From assembly GCF_036967215.1 (NCBI RefSeq), contig NZ_CP146016.1:1737337-1801336 (forward strand): a stretch of 64,000 nucleotides of DNA, in the 5' to 3' direction. The stretch is from Sulfolobus tengchongensis (GTDB lineage: Archaea > Thermoproteota > Thermoprotei_A > Sulfolobales > Sulfolobaceae). Positions 38,449-46,659 of the stretch are shown here, piece by piece (position 1 is the stretch's first letter; each line of letters begins with the position of its first letter). The translations under genes and the position numbers were made by a program. The notes beneath the pieces are model-generated. The model made no database searches. It saw only the letters and a program-made list of their open reading frames with translations, and was not told where the DNA came from.

Positions 38449-38777
38449 ATTCATTAATATACTTTTCGTATTCAATATATCTATTTGTTATTGGCGAAGT
38501 TATACAAGTTACACTATTTACTTCAATTTCATTGGCGATAGCGGTACTATATTTGCTTCTGAAACTAGATAAAATCAAGATTGACATTTATGAACTGTTA
38601 TCGTATATTTTAGTGTCATTTCCCGTACCATTCATTTCATTACCGTTCATAGTAGCAAGAAGAAAGCTAAGTGATAGCGATAGCAATCTGTTAATGTTAA
38701 TTGAAGCTATTGTCGTCATTCTTCTAGTTAAATATATTACTCTTTTACCATCATTAACGTTACCCATTCATGTATAG
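38433..38777 (+). CDS. Small membrane protein, partner of preceding gene
   Basis: 114 residues with three to four membrane segments and two charged loops (KLDKIKIDIYE and ARRKLSDSDSN). Starts within the last 16 bases of the preceding membrane gene, so the two are likely co-translated and interact. No family recognised. Confidence 0.5.
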   Translation: MSFILNSLIYFSYSIYLFVIGEVIQVTLFTSISLAIAVLYLLLKLDKIKIDIYELLSYILVSFPVPFISLPFIVARRKLSDSDSNLLMLIEAIVVILLVKYITLLPSLTLPIHV

Positions 38778-38814
38778 AGCTAAGTACAAGATTATTTATT
38801 ACATTATAGAACTA

Positions 38815-38901
38815 GTGTGTATCATTTGAAAACTGGACAATAATTCTATGAATAGTCCTGATAGAGAGAATAGCCTCAATTTTCAGAAAATCCACAAACT
38901 A
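38815..38901 (+). repeat. 87-bp repeat, copy 2
   Basis: Same element as 30328-30414, same orientation, about five mismatches. It lies between the membrane-protein gene end and the convergent ThDP-enzyme gene. Confidence 0.75.
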
Positions 38902-38952
38902 TTACAGAACAGAGATTAGCAGAAATTAGGAGAAAAATAATTATGAATATTT

Positions 38953-40506
38953 CTATAAGACTATTTCCAGAAGTTTTCTCTTATCATCCCCCATTAGCCA
39001 CTCTACGTCTCTTTTAGGATCTTTTAACTCTTTAGCCTCAAATCCGTAACCTAAGGCTATTTTCCATGGAGAAGTATGGGGAGAAAGCCAATCCGCCTCA
39101 ATACCACGTTTAGCTAAAGACCTATAACCCTTATTGTTAATTACAATTACTTTTACTTTACCTTCATATTTTACAGCGCTCCATAATGCTTGAGGAGAAT
39201 AATTAAAGCTTCCATCTCCTATGATCGCTATAACGTTATTGCCATATAAACTATATCCCACTCCTGCTGATAATCCCCATCCCAATAGGCCAGATCTCGT
39301 ATTATAGAAAGAGGACGCCTTTAGCTTAACGTTATTAATTAGCAGATCTCTATGTGTTGGTGCCTCAGAGAATATTACATACTTCTCCATGTAACGATTT
39401 AACTCTCTGAATATCTCAGCCAGAAAATTATCTTGGTCCTTTTCTCTCTCGCTAAGAATAGTGCTAGTAAAACTAAACTTCTTATTAACCTTTTCAGTAA
39501 GTTTAATGATGAAATCCTTAGGACTACATACTATCGTATCCCATTGACGTCTAGTCGCTTCTTTATAATCATAAGTCACCTCTATCACGTTTAGTTTAGC
39601 TAAATCTACATCAGGAAATACGACATAATTTAACCATCCACCTAGAACTAAAATTAACTCGTACTTCTCCAATTCTTTCATCACATCAGAAGCGTGATAC
39701 CTAGATAAAGACCCTTTAAACAATGGATGAGTTGAATCGAAGGGCGATATGCTCATATAAGGTTCGTTATAGACGGGAACGTTTAACTTTTCAGCTAACT
39801 TACGTAATTCCTCATTAGCATCGAATAAGGCGATTTCGTAACCTGCAACTATAGCCAAGGAGTTTACACTATTGATCTCATTTATGACGTAATTAATTGT
39901 AGCTTCATCGCATAGATTCCCTACAAAATGTTTAGGGATCGTTATTTGATCGCCAGCATCCTTCTCTGCTACGTCTTGGGGTAAAGATATTAGAACTGGA
40001 CCATATGGTGGCGTGATACTCTCCTTATAAGCTCTGATGAATACTTTGACTGCCTCACTTTCACTTCTGATTTCAAATGCAGACTTAACTACTCCGGCTG
40101 AAATTTTTATAAAATCCCCGTAAAGTATTGGCTCATCCACTAATTTGTTAGAATATTGTTGACCAACCAATACGATTAATGGAATTCTACTAACGTAGGC
40201 CTCATTGATAAAAGATAACGCATTGGTTAAGCCTGGAGTGGAGTGCAAATTAACAATCTGTGGCTTTTTAGTGGCAAGATAATAGCCTTCAGCCATTCCT
40301 ACTGCTACTCCGTCGTGAAGAGCTAAGTAATAGGTAAAATCACCTGGCATTTGTCGAAGAAAAGAAAGCTCCGTAGTTCCAGGATTTCCAAATATTTGTC
40401 TTATTCCCAAATTTTTCATAATATAAAATATTGTCTCTCCAACTCTCACTAATATAAATAGTTGGCTAACCTTATTAATTTTTATGTTGTATAAATCTAT
40501 TCCCAC
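38953..40506 (-). CDS. Benzoylformate-decarboxylase-like ThDP enzyme
   Basis: 517 residues. The N-terminal IFGNPGTTELSFLRQ, NLHSTPGLTNAL and the ThDP motif IGDGSFNYSPQALW ending NNKGYRSL match benzoylformate decarboxylases (MdlC). The residue that activates thiamine, Glu in LQEACVVG of known enzymes, is Asp65 here (LHDGVAVG), which is unusual and may alter activity. The N-terminus is uncertain: GTG 40506 adds 19 atypical residues; GTG 40449 (VRVGETIF) matches the family better, but a TATA-like TATTTATAT lies just before it. Expected to decarboxylate an aromatic 2-oxo acid. Confidence 0.8.
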   Translation of the reverse strand: MGIDLYNIKINKVSQLFILVRVGETIFYIMKNLGIRQIFGNPGTTELSFLRQMPGDFTYYLALHDGVAVGMAEGYYLATKKPQIVNLHSTPGLTNALSFINEAYVSRIPLIVLVGQQYSNKLVDEPILYGDFIKISAGVVKSAFEIRSESEAVKVFIRAYKESITPPYGPVLISLPQDVAEKDAGDQITIPKHFVGNLCDEATINYVINEINSVNSLAIVAGYEIALFDANEELRKLAEKLNVPVYNEPYMSISPFDSTHPLFKGSLSRYHASDVMKELEKYELILVLGGWLNYVVFPDVDLAKLNVIEVTYDYKEATRRQWDTIVCSPKDFIIKLTEKVNKKFSFTSTILSEREKDQDNFLAEIFRELNRYMEKYVIFSEAPTHRDLLINNVKLKASSFYNTRSGLLGWGLSAGVGYSLYGNNVIAIIGDGSFNYSPQALWSAVKYEGKVKVIVINNKGYRSLAKRGIEADWLSPHTSPWKIALGYGFEAKELKDPKRDVEWLMGDDKRKLLEIVL

Positions 40507-40964
40507 GTTAAGTATATGGAAGTCTTAAACGTAGCTTCCTCTCCAGTTTTAAGTTTTCTTGCTACACTTTGAAACTACAACGATAGTAGGTCTCATGTGA
40601 ATAATTGTAAACGATGTTACATTTACTATGAAATGCACTATAACGTAAGTTTTGAAAATACAAAAAACATTTGGTGCAGAAATTTTATAAATAGAAAGTT
40701 AAACGATTCACTTTATTAAAATAAACCATAGTATATGCATAATTATAATCATTCTTTCCTATTTCAATTCTGACTCATTAAACAAATTTTTACCTAGGAA
40801 ATCCAACTTAATTTAGGTCTAAGTAGACTTGTCCGATTGAGAACCATTTTTCGATTAACCTTTCAAAACTGAACAGCCGTCTACAGATTGTTATTATTTG
40901 CATTTTTCAAAGAAGTTCCAATAAGACAAATCTCTTTTAAGGTTCTTTCTGTTAGTCTAATTTT
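40507..40964. other. Intergenic region with a weak MITE relic
   Basis: About 460 bp between divergent genes. Apart from the degenerate repeat at 40602-40666 I see only AT-rich promoter-like sequence (TATAAATAGAAAG at 40688). Confidence 0.35.
40602..40666 (+). mobile_element. Degenerate MITE-like copy
   Basis: TTTACTATGAA, then AACGTAAGTTTTGAAAA align with the inner and right parts of 41469-41555. The left end is lost. Weak evidence. Confidence 0.35.
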
Positions 40965-41444
40965 ATGATACTCTCTCATCAATCGATAAGACAATTACTA
41001 GGAAAAGTAATTTTTAATTACGTTGAAGATAACGTGAGAGAAAACGGATATGACCTAAGAATCTGCGGTGAGAGATATTTCGTGGTAGAAGAGGGAGCAA
41101 GTCTACCCAACAAGAAAGCTAGGTTAAGGGAAATAGTCTTTAAAGACTTAGCTGAACTAGAACCGCTCAAAACTTATCTTTTCGAATCTTGTGAAGAGTT
41201 TAACACTCCAGACGATTTAGCGATACTAATAACCTTAAAGAGTACCATGGCTAGGAACGGATTCTTGGCCCCTCCCACTGTTATAGATGCTGGATATAAG
41301 GGTAAGGTATTTGTCGCAATAACTCCAGTTTATCGCTCATCATTAGCCAAAGGTGTTGGCACACATCATCTCATATTTCTCAAACTAGATCAGAAAACCG
41401 AAAGACCTTATAGTGGAAGATACCAAGGAGGAATAGTAATCTAG
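40965..41444 (+). CDS. dCTP deaminase/dUTPase-like protein
   Basis: 159 residues of the trimeric dUTPase/Dcd fold: [12 protein letters not shown] start, [11 protein letters not shown] (substrate loop), STMARNGF and the [11 protein letters not shown] motif. Catalysis by Dcd uses a Glu after the last motif; here the region reads [24 protein letters not shown] and this Glu is not obvious, so the enzyme may be a dUTPase-like or inactive variant. It would control dUTP and dCTP pools in DNA precursor metabolism. Confidence 0.75.
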   Translation: MILSHQSIRQLLGKVIFNYVEDNVRENGYDLRICGERYFVVEEGASLPNKKARLREIVFKDLAELEPLKTYLFESCEEFNTPDDLAILITLKSTMARNGFLAPPTVIDAGYKGKVFVAITPVYRSSLAKGVGTHHLIFLKLDQKTERPYSGRYQGGIVI

Positions 41445-41468
41445 AGCGAAAGAACTTCAAATCTAATA

Positions 41469-41555
41469 CCTTGTGAGGCTATCTAGTTTGGAACGTTCTT
41501 TTACTATGAAGAGAATGTAAAAATTGATGTAAGTTTTGAAAACTCTCACAAAATA
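41469..41555 (+). mobile_element. MITE-like element, copy 4
   Basis: About 87 bp just after the dCTP-deaminase-like gene. Blocks CTATCTAGTTTGGAACGTTC, TTTACTATGAAGAGAAT and GTAAGTTTTGAAAACTC match the reverse of 24102-24196; it lacks the GTTTATAAA block near its left end. Confidence 0.65.
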
Positions 41556-41568
41556 CAAATCTAAAAAG

Positions 41569-42135
41569 TTATGGACTTATTTTCACTATTTTAGAATATA
41601 ATACATATCTTTGCTGAAATATTGGGGAGTATCTTTCTGAAACGTTTATAGGATTAGGGGAAAATATGCAAAACTCACTTAATGGACCCATTGCAAGTTG
41701 CTTTCTCCATAGGTTTTGCGAAAAAGGTTCTATTTCCTTATAAAAGTCATCATATTTCATCCCTATGGGCTTTGATATCCAATATGCATATTTATATGAA
41801 GGGGATAAGGGATCCCCTTTAATTAGCTTATACAGACCTCCTTTACCGTTTCTTGCCATCTTCGCAACCTCATCATGAAGGGATTTAACATCACTTAGTT
41901 CTAGTACAGCGTTGTTAAGTAAATCTAGAGTTTTAGAACTCTCCATGAGATACCAATCCTCATACACATCACCCTCCGTCCAAGGGACATAGCTGACCTT
42001 TATGACTAAGGACCCTAAATATCCCTCAATTTTAGCCATTTCATTAAAATATTTATGAAAATTAATTAAAGATTTCTCATATTCTTCTTTAACAAACTCC
42101 TTAGCCCTTTGGTGCCAAAACACATATGCTAACAT
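41569..42135 (-). CDS. Hypothetical protein, possibly dimeric alpha/beta-barrel
   Basis: 188 residues, soluble. Two repeated halves each with a strand, a long helix and a strand (FWHQRAKEFVKEEYEKSL... and YWISKPIGMKYDDFYKEI...) suggest a duplicated ferredoxin-like (dimeric alpha/beta-barrel) fold. I do not recognise the family. His in the first strand and several Tyr/Trp could line a ligand or heme pocket. Alone, divergent from the PaREP1 gene. Confidence 0.6.
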   Translation of the reverse strand: MLAYVFWHQRAKEFVKEEYEKSLINFHKYFNEMAKIEGYLGSLVIKVSYVPWTEGDVYEDWYLMESSKTLDLLNNAVLELSDVKSLHDEVAKMARNGKGGLYKLIKGDPLSPSYKYAYWISKPIGMKYDDFYKEIEPFSQNLWRKQLAMGPLSEFCIFSPNPINVSERYSPIFQQRYVLYSKIVKISP

Positions 42136-42331
42136 ACAATATTTAGTATATAACAGAAGTATTTAAATTAACTTTATATAGATAGTATTGTTACGAAATC
42201 CTCTTCGGTTGCCTGGTAACCTTAACTTATCGGAATTGGAAGCTAAGGTATTCGATAAATGAAACGTAAGGCTATCTTATTATTTATTGTTTAAACTCTT
42301 ATATTTGCAAAAACAGATAGTAAAATGTGGC

Positions 42332-42799
42332 ATGGAGGAACTTATTAAGAAAGCAGAGGAAAAAGGAATTAATGTGGAAGATTTGATACTGCGTGAGATA
42401 AATAAGATTGATCCTAAAGAGTCAATTAAAATTAGGATAACCTTAGCAGAAAAATTCTTTGAAGAAGCGGAAAGGTTCATTGAGAAAAACGACCCTATTC
42501 AATCATCAGAGAAATTGTATAAAGTTGCTGAAGAGATCGTTAAAGGTTTAGCGGAAAAGTTTAACACAAAAGAATATCAAGAAGCTGAAAGAGATGGAAG
42601 ATGGTATGCGTTCTTATTACAAAAAGCTTCAATTTCATTAGCTAACATTATAGGAGAATGGATAGAGAACGGATGGAAAACAGCTTACTTATTACATGTG
42701 TGGGGGTTTCATGAGCGTAGGTTAGACATCAATGAAGTTAAACAAGATATAAAATATATCAAGGAAATGTTAGATAAGGCTAAACAATATATAAATTGA
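42332..42799 (+). CDS. PaREP1/PaREP8-family protein
   Basis: About 155 residues, all-helical, with IRITLAEKFFEEAERFIEKN, DPIQSSEKLYKVAEEIVKGL and HVWGFHERRL, the marks of the archaeal PaREP1/PaREP8 family, which is related to HEPN proteins. Function unknown, expanded in Crenarchaeota. The frame is open from 42287, but ATG 42332 (MEELIKKAEEKG) is the usual start. An imperfect palindrome GGTTGCCTGGTAACC (42207-42221) lies upstream. Confidence 0.8.
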   Translation: MEELIKKAEEKGINVEDLILREINKIDPKESIKIRITLAEKFFEEAERFIEKNDPIQSSEKLYKVAEEIVKGLAEKFNTKEYQEAERDGRWYAFLLQKASISLANIIGEWIENGWKTAYLLHVWGFHERRLDINEVKQDIKYIKEMLDKAKQYIN

Positions 42800-43015
42800 G
42801 AGGAATTGAGTGATTTTCTCTCCTTTCCTTTATATATTATTTATGAGTTGAACTCCATGAAATATCCTTGAACCTTATATCAAGACGCTGAAATTCTTCC
42901 ATCATCTAAAGCGCTAATTTCCATCATAAAAAATTAGTAACTGATGACTTCTTAGTCAGACTGACATCATTAGCAATGCAATTGGCTTAAAGTTTCCAGA
43001 CCATTAACGTATTTT

Positions 43016-43603
43016 TCACTTTACCCTTTTATAAAGGAAAAACGAAAAACCATTTTCTTCTCCGTACCATTCTAAATTAAATAGTGAGGCAAGTTCTTTC
43101 TTTATCTTACCTCTAAATACTAGAGTATCAACTATCACAAACCTGCCATCATTCCTTAAGACTCTCTTAACTTCATTACCTATCTTAGTTCTGCCTTCCT
43201 TTCCTATATTAGATAAAAACATTACACTATATACTACGTCAAAATATTCATCCCGGTATGGTAATTCGTACCCGTTCCTAAAATCGCTCAAGTTAATTTT
43301 AGCGTTATCAATTTCTATATTTCTCATTACTTCATGTTTTGCTACTTTCTCCCAGTCATCGATCGCGTGAAATTCACTACCCTGCATTAGCTTAGATAAA
43401 ATTACAGTAATTAGTCCATTTCCGCAAGCTAAATCTAGAACATTTCGACCATCTTTTATCAAAGGATATAACCTTCTAGCGATGTAAATCATTTCGTCAA
43501 TAGATATTCCCATTCTCCATACTGGCTTATATCTGGAATCTACGTTATCTAATTTAATTCCTAACCTAGTGAGTTCTGGATGTGTATCGTTAAAGATACT
43601 CAT
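43016..43603 (-). CDS. Class I SAM-dependent methyltransferase
   Basis: 195 residues. Motif I is VLDLACGNGLIT, followed by an acidic end of strand 2 (FHAIDDWEK), DVVYSVMFLSNIG as motif II/III and VLRNDGRFVIVDT at motif post-III. This is the UbiE/SmtA-like small-molecule or protein methyltransferase pattern. Substrate unknown. Single gene; its downstream end lies next to methyl-poor AT-rich spacer and the TnpB element lies 100 bp upstream of its start. Confidence 0.83.
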   Translation of the reverse strand: MSIFNDTHPELTRLGIKLDNVDSRYKPVWRMGISIDEMIYIARRLYPLIKDGRNVLDLACGNGLITVILSKLMQGSEFHAIDDWEKVAKHEVMRNIEIDNAKINLSDFRNGYELPYRDEYFDVVYSVMFLSNIGKEGRTKIGNEVKRVLRNDGRFVIVDTLVFRGKIKKELASLFNLEWYGEENGFSFFLYKRVK

Positions 43604-43701
43604 GATGTATAATAAGTTCTTTTGAAAATATAAAAAATAATATACTGATAGATTAGGGTTAGGATCTTAATTGAGCTAATTCACTCCGCAAATTCCTATA
43701 A

Positions 43702-44994
43702 GCTGACTTCCTCCACGCCCTTAAAAGGGCGAGGGTTCCCCCTATCGATTCGGAGTTACATCTCTCATATAGGGGGCAGTCGCGAGGCTCAGAGAACCCC
43801 GCCCATACAAATTACACACAGCTACATAATCACGATGATCCTCAAAACCACACTTCTCACACCTAAGCATCCTATATCCATTCCCTTTCAGCTCATATCC
43901 ACATCTTGGGCAAGTAGTTGAACTATACGCTGGCTTAACGTATATCACGTTCAACCCATGCTTCTTTGCTTCCCACTCAACCCACTCTTGAACGCGTCTG
44001 TATTGCATTAAATATAACCTATCTCTGTAGTCTTTCCTCAACCCTTTCACGTGAGAAATCATCTTGTTCAAGTCTTCCAACACGATGTAGTTAGCGTTTA
44101 GCCTCTTTGCTTCCTCAACAACCCATTTTCCAACTTTCCTAGCGAAGTCTTGCATGACGTTTCTTGCCTTTATGTGAAAGCTCCTAATCCTATTGAGAAT
44201 CCTCTTATTCTCTCTCCACCTTCTTTGATACCTCTTCTGCAGTTGCTCTCCTAATCTCTTAAAATGAACAGCATCATCTAGACGTGTTGGAATTTCTATA
44301 ACTTGTTTATCATTACCTAACGTGATGAAGTCCATGTTTATGTCAACAGCTATAAGCCCCTTAACTTGCTTCTCTACTTGTACTTTCTTTTTCATTGTCA
44401 CGTTAAGATACCAATTATCTCCTCTCTTAACTAGTCTTGCTTCTTTCACTTTGAAGTCCTTGTACTGTGAAAGATTGTGAGGATAACCCACTATTTTCAC
44501 TTCTTCCCCCAGTATCTTAGCTGTCATCGTGTTGAAATCAAGAGTATAACTAGCTTTTGGAGTTAACCATAAGGAAACGTTTCTTAGGACTGGAAATCTC
44601 CCTTTTTTGGGATTCTTTGACCAACTTTTATACACGGCAATGGCATCACGATAGCAGTCTTGAGCAAGTTTTGATTTTAAACCAAATTTCTCCCTGAGGA
44701 GTTCATATAATGCTTTGTGGACTTCTTTTAGAGAAGTGGTTTTGTGTTCATATAACCACTGAAGAACGAACCTCTTGGCACGCATATACTTTTCAGCTAA
44801 GGGCTCCAGAGCCGAGGAGTAGATCTTCATTTTAATTGTCACGATCTCCTCCTCGATGGAACTGTCCTCGCGGACAGCTCGCTCTGGAGCTTGTAGCATG
44901 AGTGTTTTTCTGTTTTTGTTTTTATTTTAACTTTTCGCGGGCATTCATCTCCGCCTTAAAAAGGCGAAGCTTTCTGCCCGCAATTTTTGTAAAA
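43702..44994 (-). mobile_element. TnpB-only element, copy B (intact)
   Basis: Complete counterpart of copy A. Right end GCTGACTTCCTCC with a GCCC-TTAAAA-GGGC hairpin; left end with nested inverted repeats GCGGGCA...TGCCCGC and CGCCTT...AAGGCG. No TnpA gene, so movement would depend on a Y1 transposase elsewhere. The right-end hairpin region would lie in the guide RNA (omega/reRNA) of TnpB. Confidence 0.8.
43742..44899 (-). CDS. tnpB: TnpB, RNA-guided endonuclease of IS200/IS605 element
   Basis: 385 residues, RuvC-like nuclease. Catalytic residues are Asp186 (IAVDINMD), Glu275 (VLEDLNK) and Asp357 (FEDHRDYVA); the zinc finger is Cys330, Cys333, Cys347, Cys350. TnpB uses an RNA from the right end of its element to cut DNA next to a short flanking motif and helps element retention. 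The first 25 codons overlap two small hairpin sequences (CTGTCCTCGCGGACAG among them), so translation may really start at ATG codon 24 ([10 protein letters not shown]). Confidence 0.9.
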   Translation of the reverse strand: MLQAPERAVREDSSIEEEIVTIKMKIYSSALEPLAEKYMRAKRFVLQWLYEHKTTSLKEVHKALYELLREKFGLKSKLAQDCYRDAIAVYKSWSKNPKKGRFPVLRNVSLWLTPKASYTLDFNTMTAKILGEEVKIVGYPHNLSQYKDFKVKEARLVKRGDNWYLNVTMKKKVQVEKQVKGLIAVDINMDFITLGNDKQVIEIPTRLDDAVHFKRLGEQLQKRYQRRWRENKRILNRIRSFHIKARNVMQDFARKVGKWVVEEAKRLNANYIVLEDLNKMISHVKGLRKDYRDRLYLMQYRRVQEWVEWEAKKHGLNVIYVKPAYSSTTCPRCGYELKGNGYRMLRCEKCGFEDHRDYVAVCNLYGRGSLSLATAPYMRDVTPNR

Positions 44995-45189
44995 ACATAG
45001 GCATACTTATATAACAATCCTTCACATAACTAGACCTGTTTATACATTCTAGCCTTTAATTAGCCATGTTATTATGCTTGTAGCTCGCAAATGTTAAGTT
45101 AAATAATTTTTTTATATATTTACTCAAAATTACTTAATCCGCTGAATTAAGGAAAAAGTTTATATTGTGAGGTAATTGGAATAAAGATA

Positions 45190-45963
45190 ATGGATAGAAG
45201 AAGTGTAATTATAGCCATTGTTGGAATAATCATCATCATAATCGGTGTAGTAGTATATGTAACACATTTCGTTGCATCGGCTCAATCAATTCCCGCTGGA
45301 AAATTCATAAAGATAAGTAATGAAGATTTGGCTCCGAAAGGCAAAGTAATAGTGGTTGTACAATCCTGGTATGGCTGTCCAGTAGGTGCAGCAGCGTCAT
45401 GGGCAATATATGACGTTTTACAACATTACGGTAATTTAAGCTATGAGTTGCACTACTCTGATCCAGATCACAGCCCTGCTAACATTCCAGGGTTAATATT
45501 CACGAATTTCACCAGTAATTCAGTTGTAGAATTCTACGTAGCTTATGTTTATAATGAATACCTAAATGGTTCTTATAACAATACGCCAATTCCACAAGAT
45601 CAACTAATCCCCGTAGGTGAGCAAATATTGAAAGAAGAATACGCTCAAATGGGATTGCCACCACAAGTTGCGCAGTTAATAATACAATATGAGACGCAAG
45701 TGCCAATCTCACAGTATGGAAAACCTGCTGCTATATATGTTAAACCGCCTCATTTAAACTTTGCAATATTAATCTCTGGACCAAACGGTACCTATATAGT
45801 AACTACACCAATAGTCAATCCTACAATCCTAGAAGGCTACACACCGCAGTATGTTTTATCTAATATAGGCCAATTCCCCCAAATTATACAGGCTGCACAA
45901 ATGATACAAAACACCATACTAGAGGCTGCAGGTCCTCTAGCAGGGGAATGTCCAACAATATAA
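45190..45963 (+). CDS. DUF929-family exported protein
   Basis: 257 residues. One N-terminal membrane anchor (residues 6-28, Ile-rich) then an exported domain with SWYGCPVGAAASWAIYDVL, the conserved stretch of the Sulfolobales DUF929 family. The single early Cys and a Cys close to the C-terminus (GECPTI) could pair, and the pattern after the anchor recalls thioredoxin-like folds (WYGCP), so an extracytoplasmic redox role is possible. Several N-glycosylation sites (NFTSN, NGSYN). TATA-like box TTTATATTG about 25 bp upstream. Confidence 0.78.
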   Translation: MDRRSVIIAIVGIIIIIIGVVVYVTHFVASAQSIPAGKFIKISNEDLAPKGKVIVVVQSWYGCPVGAAASWAIYDVLQHYGNLSYELHYSDPDHSPANIPGLIFTNFTSNSVVEFYVAYVYNEYLNGSYNNTPIPQDQLIPVGEQILKEEYAQMGLPPQVAQLIIQYETQVPISQYGKPAAIYVKPPHLNFAILISGPNGTYIVTTPIVNPTILEGYTPQYVLSNIGQFPQIIQAAQMIQNTILEAAGPLAGECPTI

Positions 45964-46372
45964 ACTAATTATAAGGCATTTTTAATTTTTAGTATTTTTC
46001 AAAATTACTTATAATTTTTAGGTTAGATCACTTTTTCCAAATTGATGTTGTTTTTACACAAACTCTTACGAGCACCTATTTCATGTGTTCTCCTTCAAAT
46101 CTTAGGATTGAAAATCCTATCTACTGTTTTGCCTATTTTTCTTGATATGTTAAGACCATTTTTTGAATGGAGTATTTTTATCGTGAAATTGCCTAAGATC
46201 TTATCCACACTTATGTTTTTCTCTTAATTTCAAACTTGACCAGCAATATATGAATTTTGTAAAATGTTAATAATCCACCCACACTACATAATGCTTTTAT
46301 AACTAGAAGAAAGTTAAAAAATAAAATAAATAAAAAATGTTTAATGAGCATATTCACTTTTTATATTTTCCT

Positions 46373-46594
46373 CTATTTTAATAATTCTTTACGAATCAGA
46401 AAGATATTGTTCAATATCTCCCTAAATTCTTCTCTTTCCTTAATATCATTAAACGAAACGTTATCTATATTTTCAACTAGAATATCTAGAAGTTCCTCCG
46501 CCTTATCACAAGCTTCACAATCCACACATTTTTTACACTCTCGACTGAGAAATAATGCCTCAGAATATATTTTCTTCACATCGAGTAGATTCAT
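46373..46594 (-). CDS. Small Cys-cluster protein
   Basis: 73 residues, acidic and helical, with CKKCVDCEAC at about residues 21-30: four Cys in ten residues, enough to bind zinc or an iron-sulfur cluster. No family recognised. Divergent from the antiporter gene 63 bp away, sharing a promoter region; ATG 46594 follows an in-frame TTG. Confidence 0.5.
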   Translation of the reverse strand: MNLLDVKKIYSEALFLSRECKKCVDCEACDKAEELLDILVENIDNVSFNDIKEREEFREILNNIFLIRKELLK

Positions 46595-46659
46595 CAAATA
46601 TATATTATTATCTAGGAAGCAAATAAACTTTTAATTTCACTATAAGGAATGAGAGTTTG

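Noticed and set aside
42207-42221. GGTTGCCTGGTAACC as an operator
   Set aside because: Imperfect 15-base palindrome between divergent genes, single occurrence, no supporting context; kept only as a note in the PaREP1 entry.
46042-46227. 61-aa and 96-aa plus-strand frames near 46042 and 46344
   Set aside because: T-rich translations, the second lies opposite the small Cys-cluster gene; neither shows a protein pattern.
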